Assembly: GCF_029168945.1 (NCBI RefSeq) | Contig: NC_083606.1 | Span: 12,798,041 to 12,862,040 of the forward strand | Length of the DNA: 64,000 nt | Reading direction: 5' to 3' | Source: Cannabis sativa | Taxonomy: Eukaryota; Streptophyta; Magnoliopsida; Rosales; Cannabaceae | Part shown: piece after piece, positions 40,012 to 52,846 of the stretch | Layout: the number at the start of each line of letters is the position of its first letter | Numbering within the stretch: the first letter of the stretch is position 1 | Translations under genes and position numbers: made by a program | Notes under the pieces: model-generated | The model's database searches: none | Told to the model about the DNA's origin: nothing | The model's input: the letters and a program-made list of their open reading frames with translations, nothing else

Positions 40012-41838
40012 TATATTTAAGTAAAATGCACAATACTTACTAATGTTAAAGAAACTTTGAAAGTAGCAAAAGTCAGAACAATAAGAAAAACTTCCACACG
40101 CCTCATATGACAAGTGGCTTAAGTATATATAAATATATAAATTTATATTTTGAATGAAATGATGGATTTTATATTAACATTGTGTATAATTTGCATTTTG
40201 TAATAAAAATTAAAATTAATTTTAAGTAATCATGTAGAAAGATTAATTGAATAATTATTTTTACATTTTTTTTATTTATTAATAAAAAAAATAAAGAAAC
40301 ACAAAAAACCAAAATCATATACTCATGGTTATCATAGGAAAAAAAAGTAGAAATGAAAAGAAAATTTTACAAATAACATTAATTTTCAGCAAAAACTTAT
40401 AGTTTTACAATTATAGACTTTTATTTTTATTTTTACATTTTCTTATTTATTCTTTTCAATTTACGACATGTTTTTGAATATTTTTTCAATTGAACATTTA
40501 ACCTATAGTTATATCTATTAAGCTTTTGCTGCTCACTCAGTGAAAAAAATTAAAAATAACCATAAAATCTCTCAAAATAATTTTTATAATATTATGAACA
40601 ACTACGAAATTCTTCAAAATTAAGGCAAATAGTATTGTCAACTAAATTCTGTAATATTTATACAATTTATTGCGACCTTTTGCTAATTTAAAAGATATTT
40701 ACATCTTATTATCATCGATGCACATAAATCCTGCAATTGAATAATTGGGTAATTTATTAAAAGAAAAAAAAAGAGCATAGATATCAAGTATAGTATATAT
40801 TAAGGTCTTTATGAAAAATAAAATATTTATTTTATGAGAAACTATTAATGGTTGAATCTTACTCTCCTTTTTTTAGTTTTTATTCTAACTTCAGATGACT
40901 AACAAAAGTTATGAAATTGAGTTACAATTTACAAAGAAAATTTGAACAAAAACTATGTTAAGGAAAAGAAGAAGAAGAGAGTAAAAACTAGGAATCATAA
41001 CATGATAAATAAACATGAGTTATTGATGGATTACAACTCATAACAAAATTAATAATGATAGAATATACATTGTTGACGTTAAAAAATGGCCAGCTCCGTA
41101 ATCCGTATCTGATAAGTGATAGCGACAAACAGAAAAAAATAATAACTAAAGAGAGAACTCCACAATTTATAGTAGCTCACTTCCTATATTGTGATGGTAA
41201 TGGAGCTACTTCTACTTCGAACTTTTATTATCGTTAAACAAATTGCCTTACAAGAGAACTAGGGACAAAATAACTAAGTCTAGCTTCTCTTCACAATTTC
41301 TAGAGAGAGCAAGTCTAAAGAGAGAAGCTCTGATCTTGTACAGAGAATGAAAAGTTGTGAATAATAAGCTAGGGGAGCTGTCCTTTTATAGGGAATAAGG
41401 TCCTATTAAATTATAATAAAATAATAGAAAAATTGCACTAAATTTGTTAGAAAATTCTACACGAGCTCGCGACTCAATTTTGAGGCCTGAAATGCCAAAA
41501 TCGTGGCAAGAATCTGAGACACACTTAGATCTGTTTTGAAAAGAGCTTTCATATGTCACATGAACCACATAATTTGGATAAAAATTAAGTGAGTTATGAC
41601 CATTTTATTGAGCAGTGTGCTCTGCGGAAAGTGAATGCGAGTATGCATGTCAAAAAGATCCATTTAGTTAGATCGGGTCAGAGCTCCGATTCGATGGATA
41701 ATTTTTTATCCAAAACATTTGGATACTTATCGGATCTCGGATCAAATTCGCTCTGCTCCACCTATTTTTTTTTCAAATTCGATCCGATCCGGTTTCAATA
41801 TATTAAAGAAAACAATTCAAGGCCAGAACCTGGGACCC
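40012..41838. other. AT-rich intergenic DNA without a recognisable gene
   Basis: No supportable gene. The part from about 41060 to 41830 is less AT-rich and has several 60-90 codon frames on both strands, none with a domain that I recognise. It may be decayed retroelement sequence, since an LTR fragment follows directly. Confidence 0.4.
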
Positions 41839-42560
41839 TGTTGGGATTTTATGCCCTAAATTAAACATATTTCAATATAATCAGATTTACTAATTAATAA
41901 AAGATCAAAAATTATTTTATGTTGCATGGTTCACATGATTATTTTCATGATTATATATTTAATATATAAATTCGATTAAATCCCAAACATATAGTTATTC
42001 ATGATTATAGTATTGTCTACACAGTGAAAAATAATGATGATTATATGCTTCATAGTGTTTAGTCCCATGATTGATCAGTGCACTGGATTTACACTGATGT
42101 GATAATCAGCGATGAAGTTTACTTACACAATGATATGTGGAATGTCATTTTCAAGGCATTAGCAAAGTATACTAGTATCGAATGTATTAGCTATACATCG
42201 GGCTGGACTGATATTGACAGTGGAAAAGATATCATAAACTTACTGTTATGTCTTTTCTAAGTCAATATTACTTAGTTGATCTTAGATCAAAAGATCTTAA
42301 TCCTGAGATGATTAGGTTTTGGCTTAAATGTATCGTATTTGTTCTTTGACTTGTTCGTTAAAGCTGACCAAATTGATTGGCCCAATACTTACATCTTGAG
42401 AACATGGTAGTACAATTGAGTGGGAGCGCTAGTCATAGTAGTGAAATACATTCGATACTAGTATACTTTGCTAATGCCCTAGAAAGGTCATTCCACATAT
42501 CATTGTGTAAGTAAACTTCTTCGTTGATTATCATGTCAGTCTAAATCTAGTGCACTGATA
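41839..42560 (+). repeat. Copia-type LTR fragment with inverted duplication
   Basis: It begins tgttgggattttatgcccta, like the start of the solo LTR at 58036. It keeps the landmarks 'ttgatcttagatcaaaagat' and 'caattgagtgggagcgct', so it is a diverged member of the same LTR group. From about 42447 to 42560 the sequence is the reverse complement of about 42073-42186 (114 bases, roughly 90 percent alike). The 3' remainder of the LTR is missing. Confidence 0.7.
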
Positions 42561-42623
42561 ACCCCATTCCCCACCATTCTCACGGTCATAACCCCATTCC
42601 CCCAGCCACACCGCCACCCAACC

Positions 42624-44667
42624 TGTAGTGACCGCTCTAGTAATGTGGATTAGAAAAGGCAATTAGCACTAATTTTTATTATTTTATTCTTATTTATGAA
42701 TTAAATTTAAATGTGGACCCCAATATTTAGAAATAAATATTAGAGTTATAATTTCTCAATTTCGGAGATTTTATTAAACTCTAGGGGTATTATCTAGCTT
42801 ATATGTGTAATATGTTATTTTTGTAATTTTTGTTCGGCGACAACGGAAAATGCGATGGATGGCTAGATTGATCACATGGGTAAGTTTAGAACCTTATTTC
42901 ATAGTGGGAAATATTTTAGAGAAAATATTTTATCGGGATTGAGCGGGGCTATGGAAATTGACCATTTTACCCCTAGCTTTAAAAGATACCTAAGTTGTAA
43001 TCTTAAGGGCCTTTTAGTCTTTAGTAAGTTGGTTAAATGAGGGTTAAGTGGCAGCCTTGGGTAATGACACCTATTTTATTTTAATATAATTGAATGAAAA
43101 GGGGTTTTATTTTGAAAAAGAAATTAAAAATTAGAGAAATCAAGAAACCATTTCTCCTTTCTCTCTCTTGGGGTTCGGCTCTCACAAACCAGAAGGAAAA
43201 CCCAATTTCTTCTTCATAATTTTCTGTATTTCCATCCAAGGATTCAAGAAAAAATAACTAAGGTAACCCTAGCTCCTTTCTTTTTCAAGTTCATGAAGTT
43301 GTATTTTGGTTTTAGAAGTGATTTTGGGTTATAGGGGCTGTTAGGGTTTAAGGTTTGCTTAGTTCGAATTTTAGGGTTTGTTTAGCTTAATTTTAGTTCA
43401 TGGTAGCTGGTTTAGAGATTGGTTGTTAGTTTTGAGCAATTCTAAGCTTTGAGTTCAAGCTTTAAGCTTTAATGGAAAGTTGACATTTATTGTTTTGTTC
43501 TGTGAATTACTGGCTGGATTATATTGTTTGTACATTGAATAGGAGCTCTGGAAGGTTTCATGGCAATTGGTGAAGAATTGAGCAACAAATGAAAAGCTTG
43601 GGGAATACTGGTGCAAACCGGCTAGCCGGTTTTGGCAGGGTTCCCCGGGCCTTTCATTTTCTCAATTTTTGCCATTTCGGTGCCTCGGTTGGGTGTTTCC
43701 CCATTTCCAGAGTTAGAATAACCCCTTTAGAGTATAGCAGAACCTAGGGTTTTGGTTTGGTTTCACCGGGATTAGGGTTTTAATCATGTGGCTTACCCGG
43801 TTTCAATATGTGATTAGGGCATCCATCTAGCACGAGAATTCCGTTCCAGTCGGCCAACACACTTGAATTCGGAAAACAGGTAAGAACTGTGTATAATGTA
43901 TGATGTGATTATCTGAATGTATGTATGTGTTAATATGTATACATGCTTATTTGTTGTGATCCATACACTACCAACACTTGTACGGTTGCGGTACGGAGTG
44001 CATTGGTAAGGTGTATGAAGTTTGGAAGTACATCATAGTGTTACCAGCACTTGTACGGGAAGGTACAAGGTGTCTGTGGTACAACACTAGATAGTACTCA
44101 AGGTGCGGTCATACCTTACCTACACTAATACGAAGGTATAATGAGTGCATGTGGTACATGGTACATGGTCGTGTCCTAGTTAGAACGTTCATACTCATCT
44201 GTTAAGCCCTGTAAATAGGTGTATGGGCGCCTATTTACAGGTCGGAAATTATATGATATGTTATATGCATTTCTTACTGAGTCTGTTGACTCACAGTTTC
44301 TGCTTCCATGTGTAGGTAAAGAAAAGGCGAAGGCTGAACAGGAGTGAACCTGAGCTCGGGTGAGATTGTACATGTCAAGCAGCGCGACCTGGAGTGTTCG
44401 GTCTCGGGACATCTGGGAGATGTATTTTGAAAGTCGCTGTGCGACCTGTAAATCTGTATATTTTGGAATGTATGCTTGAAAAGTAAAGTTTGTAAAGTTT
44501 TAAAAATCGGGATCCCGGCACTTGTAAATATTTTATTAAATTACAAAGTTTAGTATTTAATGCAAAAGTTTTAATTTGACACGTTTTTCGAGAAATTTCT
44601 TTGATTAGCAAAGATTGCACAATTATTGAAAAAGCACTGTAGCGTGCCTTAGCATTAGGGCGTTACA
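42624..44667 (+). repeat. 5' LTR of element B (2044 bp)
   Basis: Begins tgtagtgaccgctctagtaa and ends ttagggcgttaca. Contains one copy of the 18-bp perfect palindrome aaaccggctagccggttt (43615-43632). Very similar to the 3' LTR, which suggests a fairly recent insertion. Confidence 0.95.
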
Positions 44668-44671
44668 ATTT

Positions 44672-44683
44672 CGGTATCAGAGC
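44672..44683 (+). other. Primer binding site of element B, one mismatch
   Basis: Reads cggtatcagagc where element A has tggtatcagagc. The first base of the tRNA-iMet match (opposite the tRNA 3' A) is changed from T to C. Confidence 0.75.
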
Positions 44684-44950
44684 CGCCAGGTTTGTCTACC
44701 GAAGCTTGCTATGACATGTACAATCTTCATCAGAGAAAGCTCGGTTCACGGTTCAGTAAGCCTGTGTTTGTTTAGTACCTTAAATAAATGTGAATGTGAA
44801 AGCATGTTAGGAAGCATATTAGATTTAAATTAAATATATTTTCTTAAAAAGAAAAGAAAGTGTGTTGCCTTTAAGTTATTAAGAGCGGTGTTAATTTTGA
44901 TCGCTGTCTAACCTGCCTGGCTTATGGATTCGCAGGCTAAGTCCTATTAA

Positions 44951-47900
44951 ATGGACGCCCCGCGAAATACAAGAAGTCAGGGTGGCATGGTTGAGACCGG
45001 AGGCGATCAGAGGAATCCTCAAAATCCTCGTGGTCGCGGCCGTGGCCGTGGCAGAGCTCAGGGTGGTCGCCCTGTAAATCCACCTCAAGCTCCTCCTGAT
45101 TGGGAGCAAAGATTTGCGGAGATGCAAGATAGAATCCGCCAGCAAGATGAAGAAATCCAAAGATTGAGGCAGCAGGGTCCTCCTGCCGTGCCTCCTCAAG
45201 TGGTTCAGGCTGTTGCAGTTCCCGCGGTGCCAGCAGAACAACCTGCTGTTGGCAACCGTATGGAACCGTTGTACGAAAGATTTCGAAAACAGGCACCTCC
45301 AGTGTTTCTGGGAGGCCCTGATGTGATGAAGGCCGAGCAGTGGCTTTCGATGATCGAGCGTATTCTCAACTTCATGGGAGTGGTTGGAAATGACCGGGTG
45401 ACCTGCGCCACTTTCCAATTTCAGGAAGATGCTCTCGTGTGGTGGGAGTTGATAACCCTCACTCGGGACGTCACGCTGATGACCTGGGAGGAATTTAAGG
45501 AGTTATTTAACTCCAAGTATTATAACGAAGCAGTCCGCAGTGCAAAGCGGAAAGAGTTCACTGATCTAGTTCAGACTGAGGGGATGTCGGTTACTGAGTA
45601 CACGACAAAGTTTGACCGTTTGGCCAAGCTTGCAGTGGGAATTGTCCCAACCGACTTCAGTAAGAAGGAAAAATACTTGGCGGGTTTGAGTGCAAAAATT
45701 AGACATGATCTGGTTATTACTACTACTGAGGCAACCACTTATGCGGAGATGGTTGAAAAGGCTTTGAGAGCCGAGGGTGCGGTAAAATTCCTTCAGGAGC
45801 CCCGGGTGACTCCGAGTGTTGGTGGAACCCCCACTATTCCTACTCCTGTTTATGGTAGGGATGGTGGTGACTCCACCACCGAGCAGAAAAGAAAAGTTGT
45901 TCCAGCTTCTGGTGGCTCGGGGCAAAGCAAGCGGTTCCGTGGGAACCAAGGCAGAGGGGGACGCCAGGGTTACTCTTATCCTGAGTGTCCAAGGTGCAAG
46001 AAACATCATCCGGGAGAGTGTAACCGGAAGACATGCTTCCTGTGTGGCATGGTGGGGCATTTCAAGAAAGATTGCCCCCAGGCAAAGAAAGAGGAGCCGA
46101 AAACTGAGGTGAAACCGGTTCCTGCTCGTGTGTTTGCCATTACCCAAGCTGACGCTGCAGCCAGTCCTTCTGTTGTGACAGGTCAGCTTCCCGTCAACAA
46201 CTTGTTATTTACAGTATTATTTGACTCGGGAGCTACACGTTCATATGTGGCTACAAGAGTGATTGATCTTTTGGGTAGGCCTTGTGAAATTTTAGAAAGA
46301 GGGTTCGGAACCCTAATGCCTAGCGGGGAATTGGTTATCTCTAATAGGCGCATTAGGTCTATGCCGATTAGGATCGAAGATAGGGAATTGAGTACTGATC
46401 TCATAGAATTGAAACTAACTGAGTTTGATATTATACTGGGAATGGATTTCTTATCCAAGTATTCGGCCAGTATAGATTGTAGGCGTAAAATGGTGACTTT
46501 TCAGCCGGAAGGTGAAGATCCATTTGTTTATGTTGGATCGGTTCAGGGGTCTCGGATCCCAGTTATTTCTGTGCTGAGAGCTAGGGATTTACTATACAAT
46601 AGTTGTGTAGGATTTCTAGCGGTGGTATTTGACTCCAGCAGACCTGAAACATTTGGGCCTGAGGTAGTCCGGGTAGTGAAAGATTTTCTTGATGTGTTTC
46701 CCGAGGAGTTGCCGGGATTGCCGCCACAACGAGAGATTGATTTTGTTATTGATTTGGCACCTGGAGTCGAACCTGTTTCTAAAGCTCCATATAGGATGGC
46801 TCCAGCAGAACTCAAGGAGCTTAAGTTGCAACTTCAGGGGATGCTGGACATTGGGTTTATTCGACCCAGTGTATCGCCCTGGGGAGCTCCGGTTCTCTTT
46901 GTGAAAAAGAAAGATGGTTCCCTCAGAATGTGTATTGATTATCGGGAACTTAACAAGCTGACGATTAAGAATAAGTACCCGTTGCCCAGAATCGACGATT
47001 TGTTCGATCAGCTTCAGGGAAAGACTGTGTTTTCAAAGATTGATTTACGGTCGGGTTATCACCAACTCAGAATTCGGGAGGAGGACATACCGAAGACTGC
47101 TTTTAGAACCAGATATGGGCACTATGAGTTTCTGGTAATGTCATTCGGATTGACTAATGCTCCTGCGGCCTTTATGGATCTTATGAATAGAGTATTCAAG
47201 GATTTCCTCGATAACTGCGTTATAGTGTTTATCGATGACATTCTTGTATACTCTCGGTCAGAAGAGGAGCACGAGCATCATCTTCGAATGGTGTTACAGC
47301 GACTTAGGGATCACAAGCTGTATGCCAAGTTCAAAAAGTGTGAATTCTGGTTGTCCGAGGTATCCTTTCTGGGTCATATTGTTGGGAAGAATGGAATTAT
47401 GGTCGATCCAAACAAGGTGGAATCAGTGAAGAATTGGCCGAGGCCCAAGTCTGTGACGGAAATTCGAAGTTTTCTCGGGTTAGCAGGGTATTATCGACGT
47501 TTCGTCGAAGGATTTTCTAAACTTTCTATGCCCCTAACCGAATTGACTAAGAAAAATCAGAGATTTGTGTGGTCAGATAAGTGTGAGTCAAGCTTTCAGG
47601 AGTTGAAGCAGCGTTTGATAACAGCTCCGGTGTTAGCTTTGCCATCAGATCAAGAGAAATTTGTTGTGTATTGTGATGCAGCCAGACAGGGTCTGGGATG
47701 TGTTCTGATGCAAGCTGACAGAGTCATAGCCTATGCCTCTCGTCAACTGAAGGATTATGAGCAGCGTTACCCAACTCATGATTTAGAGCTCGCTGCTGTG
47801 GTTTTTGCTTTAAAGATATGGCGACATTATCTTTACGGTGAAAAGTGTGAGATTTATACTGATCATAAGAGTCTTAAATACTTTTTCACCCAGAAAGATC

Positions 47901-49588
47901 TGAATATGAGGCAGAGAAGGTGGTTGGAGTTAGTTAAGGACTACGATTGTGAAATACTGTATCACCCCGGGAAAGCCAATGTCGTGGCCGATGCTCTAAG
48001 CAGAAAAGGTCCCGGACAAGTGTGTACTACGGTTATGATAGCCCCTCAACTAGCCTCGGAAATGGTTAGTGCAGGAATTAAGTTCGTAGTCGGGAAGTTA
48101 CATAATTTAACACTCCAATCTGATCTGTTGGAGAGAATTAGAAAGGCACAACTGGAAGATCCCGAGCTAGTTAAAGTTCGAGATGAAGTAGTGGCTGGTC
48201 GACCTAGAGGCTTTTCAGTCTCGAACAGTGGAATGTTGCTATATAAAGCTCGAGTTTGTGTTCCTAGTGTGGATGAGCTTAAGAAAGAGATACTTGATGA
48301 AGCTCACACCACGCCTTATTCGTTGGATCCGGGAACCACCAAGATGTATCAGGATTTGAAACCCTACTTCTGGTGGTATGGGATGAAAAGAGATGTGGTG
48401 GACTACGTGTCCAAGTTTTTAACCTGCCAGCAGATTAAGGCTGAACATCAGAGGCCGGCAGGGTTATTACAGCCTTTAGTCCTTCCAGAATGGAAGTGGG
48501 AGGACATCGCAATGGACTTTGTAACTGGTTTGCCTAGAACTACAAGAATGTATGATTCTGTTTGGGTTATCGTGGACAGATTCACAAAGTCAGCTCACTT
48601 CTTACCAGTGAAAGTTACATATTCAGTGGATCAATATGCTGAATTGTATGTGAAGGAGATAGTTCGTCTCCATGGAGCCCCTAAATCTATTGTATCAGAC
48701 AGGGATCCAAAGTTCACATCGAAGTTTTGGGTGAGTCTTCAGAAGGCTATGGGTACCAAGTTAAAGTTTAGTACAGCCTTTCACCCTCAGACTGATGGCC
48801 AATCAGAAAGAACTATTCAGATTTTAGAAGACCTACTGCGAGCCTGTGTCATGGACTTTGAGGGTTCATGGAGTAAGTACTTGCCTTTAATTGAATTCTC
48901 CTACAACAACAGCTACCAAAGTACAATAGGTATGGCTCCCTATGAGATGTTATATGGTAGAAAATGTCATTCTCCTATTCATTGGGACGAGACAGGAGAA
49001 AGGAAGTACCTGGGTCCAGAGTTAGTACAGAGGACCAATGAAGCTATTGATAAGATCAAGGCTCGGATGCTTGCTTCTCAAAGCAGGCAGAAAAGTTATG
49101 CTGATCCGAAGCGTAGAGATGTTACATTTCAGGCAGGAGAACATGTTTTCCTGCGGGTTTCACCAATGAAGGGTATTAGACGCTTCGGGAAGAAGGGTAA
49201 GTTAAGCCCTAGGTTCATTGGGCCATTTCAGATACTCGAGAAGGTCGGGTAGGTAGCGTATCGGCTAGCCTTACCACCAGCATTATCAGCTGTTCATGAC
49301 GTATTTCACATCTCTATGTTAAGGAAATACGTGTCAGACCCGACTCATGTCTTGAGTTATGAAGCCCTTGAATTACAACCAGATTTATCCTATGAAGAGC
49401 AACCTGTTCAGATTTTGGATAGAAAAGAAAAAGTTCTTCGGAGCAAGACTATTGCTCTGGTTAAGGTGCTCTGGAGGAATAGTAAGGTGGAAGAAGCCAC
49501 CTGGGAGTTGGAGTCGGATATGAGGACTCAGCATCCAGAACTATTCAGGTTAGATTTCGGGGACGAAATCCTATTAACGGGGGGATAA
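44951..49588 (+). pseudogene. Gag-pol polyprotein of element B with one in-frame stop
   Basis: A single frame runs from ATG 44951 to TAG 49250-49252 (1433 codons) and continues in the same frame to TAA 49586-49588. Element A has CAG (Gln) at the interrupted codon. Order: Arg/Gly-rich N-terminus (25-45); Gag; CPRC...H...C and [14 protein letters not shown] zinc knuckles (about 346-374); protease DSGA (about 424); RT with FIDD (about 760); RNase H (about 900-1020); integrase zinc finger and core (SDRD about 1250, HPQTDGQSE about 1280); and, after the stop, the chromodomain-like tail (VLWRNSKVEEATWE). In the integrase HHCC finger, residue 1126 is Asp where A has His and residue 1156 is Phe where A has Cys. 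A truncated polyprotein without the chromodomain is still possible. Confidence 0.92.
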
Positions 49589-49589
49589 T

Positions 49590-51661
49590 TGTAGTGACCG
49601 CTCTAGTAATGTGGATTAGAAAAGGCAATTAGCACTAATTTTTATTATTTTATTATTATTTATGAATTAAATTTAAATGTGGACCCCAATATTTAGAAAT
49701 AAATATTAGAGTTATAATTTCTCAATTTCGGAGATTTTATTAAACTCTAGGGGTATTATCTAGCTTATATGTGTAATATGTTATTTTTGTAATTTTTGTT
49801 CGGCGACAACGGAAAATGCGATGGATGGCTAGATTGATCACATGGGTAAGTTTAGAACCTTATTTCATAGTGGGAAATATTTTAGAGAAAATATTTTATC
49901 GGGATTGAGCGGGGCTATGGAAATTGACCATTTTACCCCTAGCTTTAAAAGATACCTAAGTTGTAATCTTAAGGGCATTTTAGTCTTTAGTAAGTTGGTT
50001 AAATGAGGGTTAAGTGGCAGCCTTGGGTAATGACACCTATTTTATTTTAATATAATTGAATGAAAAGGGGTTTTATTTTGAAAAAGAAATTAAAAATTAG
50101 AGAAATCAAGAAACCATTTCTCCTTTCTCTCTCTTGGGGTTCGGCTCTCACAAACCAGAAGGAAAACCCAATTTCCTCTTCATAATTTTCTGTATTTCCA
50201 TCCAAGGATTCAAGGAAAAATAACTAAGGTAACCCTAGCTCCTTTCTTTTTCAAGTTCATGAAGTTGTATTTTGGTTTTAGAAGTGATTTTGGGTTATAG
50301 GGGCTGTTAGGGTTTAAGGTTTGCTTAGTTCGAATTTTAGGGTTTGTTTAGCTTAATTTTAGTTCATGGTAGCTGGTTTAGAGATTGGTTGTTAGTTTTG
50401 AGCAATTCTAAGCTTTGAGTTCAAGCTTTAAGCTTTAATGGCAAGTTGACATTTATTGTTTTGTTCTGTGAATTACTGGCTGGATTATATTGTTTGTACA
50501 TTGAATAGGAGCTCTGGAAGGTTTCATGGCAATTGGTGAAGAATTGAGCAACAAATGAAAAGCTTGGGGAATACTGGTGCAAACCGGCTAGCCGGTTTGC
50601 AGTGCCACAAAAACCGGCTAGCCGGTTTGGCGAGGTTCCCGGGCCTTTCATTTTCTCAATTTTTGCCATTTCGGTGCCTCGGTTGGGTGTTTCCCCATTT
50701 CCAGAGTTAGAATAACCCCTTTAGAGTATAGCAGAACCTAGGGTTTTGGTTTGGTTTCACCGGGATTAGGGTTTTAATCATGTGGCTTACCCGGTTTCAA
50801 TATGTGATTAGGGCATCCATCTAGCACGAGAATTCCGTTCAGGTCGGCCAACACACTTGAATTCGGAAAACAGGTAAGAACTGTGTATAATGTATGATGT
50901 GATTATCTGAATGTATGTATGTGTTAATATGTATACATGCTTATTTGTTGTGATCCATACACTACCAACACTTGTACGGTTGCGGTACGGAGTGCATTGG
51001 TAAGGTGTATGAAGTTTGGAAGTACATCATAGTGTTACCAGCACTTGTACGGGAAGGTACAAGGTGTCTGTGGTACAACACTAGATAGTACTCAAGGTGC
51101 GGTCATACCTTACCTACACTAATACGAAGGTATAATGAGTGCATGTGGTACATGGTACATGGTCGTGTCCTAGTTAGAACGTTCATACTCATCTGTTAAG
51201 CCCTGTAAATAGGTGTATGGGCGCCTATTTACAGGTCGGAAATTATATGATATGTTATATGTATTTCTTACTGAGTCTGTTGACTCACAGTTTCTGCTTC
51301 CATGTGTAGGTAAAGGAAATGCGAAGGCTGAACAGGAGTGAACCTGAGCTCGGGTGAGATTGTACATGTCAAGCAGCGCGACCTGGAGTGTTCGGTCTCG
51401 GGACATCTGGGAGTTGTATTTTGAAAGTCGCTGTGCGACCTGTAAATCTGTATATTTTGGAATGTATGCTTGAAAAGTAAAGTTTGTAAAGTTTTAAAAA
51501 TCGGGATCCCGGCACTTGTAAATATTTTATTAAATTACAAAGTTTAGTATTTAATGCAAAAGTTTTAATTTGACACGTTTTTCGAGAAATTTCTTTGATT
51601 AGCAAAGATTGCACAATTATTGAAAAAGCACTGTAGCGTGCCTTAGCATTAGGGCGTTACA
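49590..51661 (+). repeat. 3' LTR of element B (2072 bp)
   Basis: Same ends as the 5' LTR. The 28-bp length excess is explained by a second copy of the 18-bp palindrome plus spacer (50581-50598 and 50611-50628). Other differences are few. Confidence 0.95.
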
Positions 51662-51666
51662 CAACC

Positions 51667-52846
51667 CTCATCCCCTAAGCCCTAAATATCTCTCTCTCGT
51701 TCTCCCTTTCCTTGACCGTGTCGAGGTTGGGATCTTCTTCCATCGCCAATGAAGCCTCACCGTTGAAATTGGAGGCCACCATGAACTTCCTTGTCTGTTA
51801 AATTCAAAACCAGAGAGTCCCTTGACCCTAGCGACACTATTAGAAGTCCCCTCCCTCTCTTATCTTCTTCTTCTTTGTGGTTCAAGAGACGACTCGTGGT
51901 GGAGCCTCGCCAGAGCTGAGTGCTTGTCGAGTTCAAACACAAATCATGAGTTGTAGCAGTCGAGGTCTAACACAGACCATGAGCTTCGTCTTTCGACAGA
52001 GGCGAGCTGTGTTAGACCAAGAGAAATGTCTTGGGAATGAAAATAGAAACAAACAAGCAAAAAAAAATCCTAAATCCAAGAAAAAAGATGATTATGAATG
52101 TTGAAATTGAAAAGTGAGAGTATTAGGGAGTACGTTAAGTTAAAGAAGAATCCACTCCTTGGTGTTGGTAGTAGTAGTAGATCAATGAGAATCGGAGCGT
52201 GGCACTGGCTGGGTGAGAAGACGAAGAAGAGAAAAATAAAAAAAAATTATGATTTTAAAATATTTTTTTTAGTTTTTTTTTAATTATTTTTAATTAAAAT
52301 TATGATTTGGATTAATAAAAATTAACATATGATAAATTATTAGCATCTGACGGATCCGTTAGAAAAAAGAGTGATAGACTTACAAAAAACGTGACCTTGA
52401 GAACTATTACTGTCAATTTTTAAAGTTGTTTGCATCAAACATAAATTTTGGAAGATTTATACTGTAATTTTTCTTATATATAATAATATTTTAATATATA
52501 ACCTTTTATAGGATATAATTTTGTTTTTTTTTTTTAAATCTATTAACAAATAAAATGATAAGTAGATACTAAAAAAAAAATAACTCGAATACTTAAAAAT
52601 AAAATTAATAATTTTAATTTTGATTAGCTCTTATTACTAGAACATTTAATTATTTTGTTTTCTAACTTGTTGGTTAACAAAATATTAAAAAACACCGAAA
52701 TAAAAACAAATTTGTGAGTTTCTTAATTTTGTGGTTAGAAATGAGTTTAATGTGAGTGAACAAGAATAAATGAAATATACTTTTATTTTTTAAAAAAGAA
52801 TAGACTCATAGTACAATTAATAAACATTTCTTGTTTGCCTTATTAC
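51667..52846. other. Intergenic DNA right of element B, no gene recognised
   Basis: 51667-52250 is less AT-rich and has short frames of 60-75 codons with no recognisable domain. It joins 42561-42618 across the element B insertion (C-rich 'ccccattcccc' sequence). 52250-52846 is AT-rich and carries a near-palindrome tgacggatccgtta at about 52348. It may be old repeat DNA. Confidence 0.4.

Larger units (their letters stand above)
42619..51666 (+). mobile_element. Ty3/gypsy chromovirus (Tekay-like) LTR retrotransposon B with TSD
   Basis: A full-length element with perfect 5-bp TSD caacc (42619-42623 and 51662-51666). LTRs lie at 42624-44667 and 49590-51661 with TG...CA ends. The primer site beside the 5' LTR (44672-44683) reads cggtatcagagc, one base off the tRNA-iMet type. 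The PPT (acggggggataa) sits at about 49577-49588, inside the end of pol. It is the same lineage as element A, with nearly identical coding parts but LTRs clearly diverged in their middle. One stop codon and altered integrase zinc ligands make it probably defective. Confidence 0.96.
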
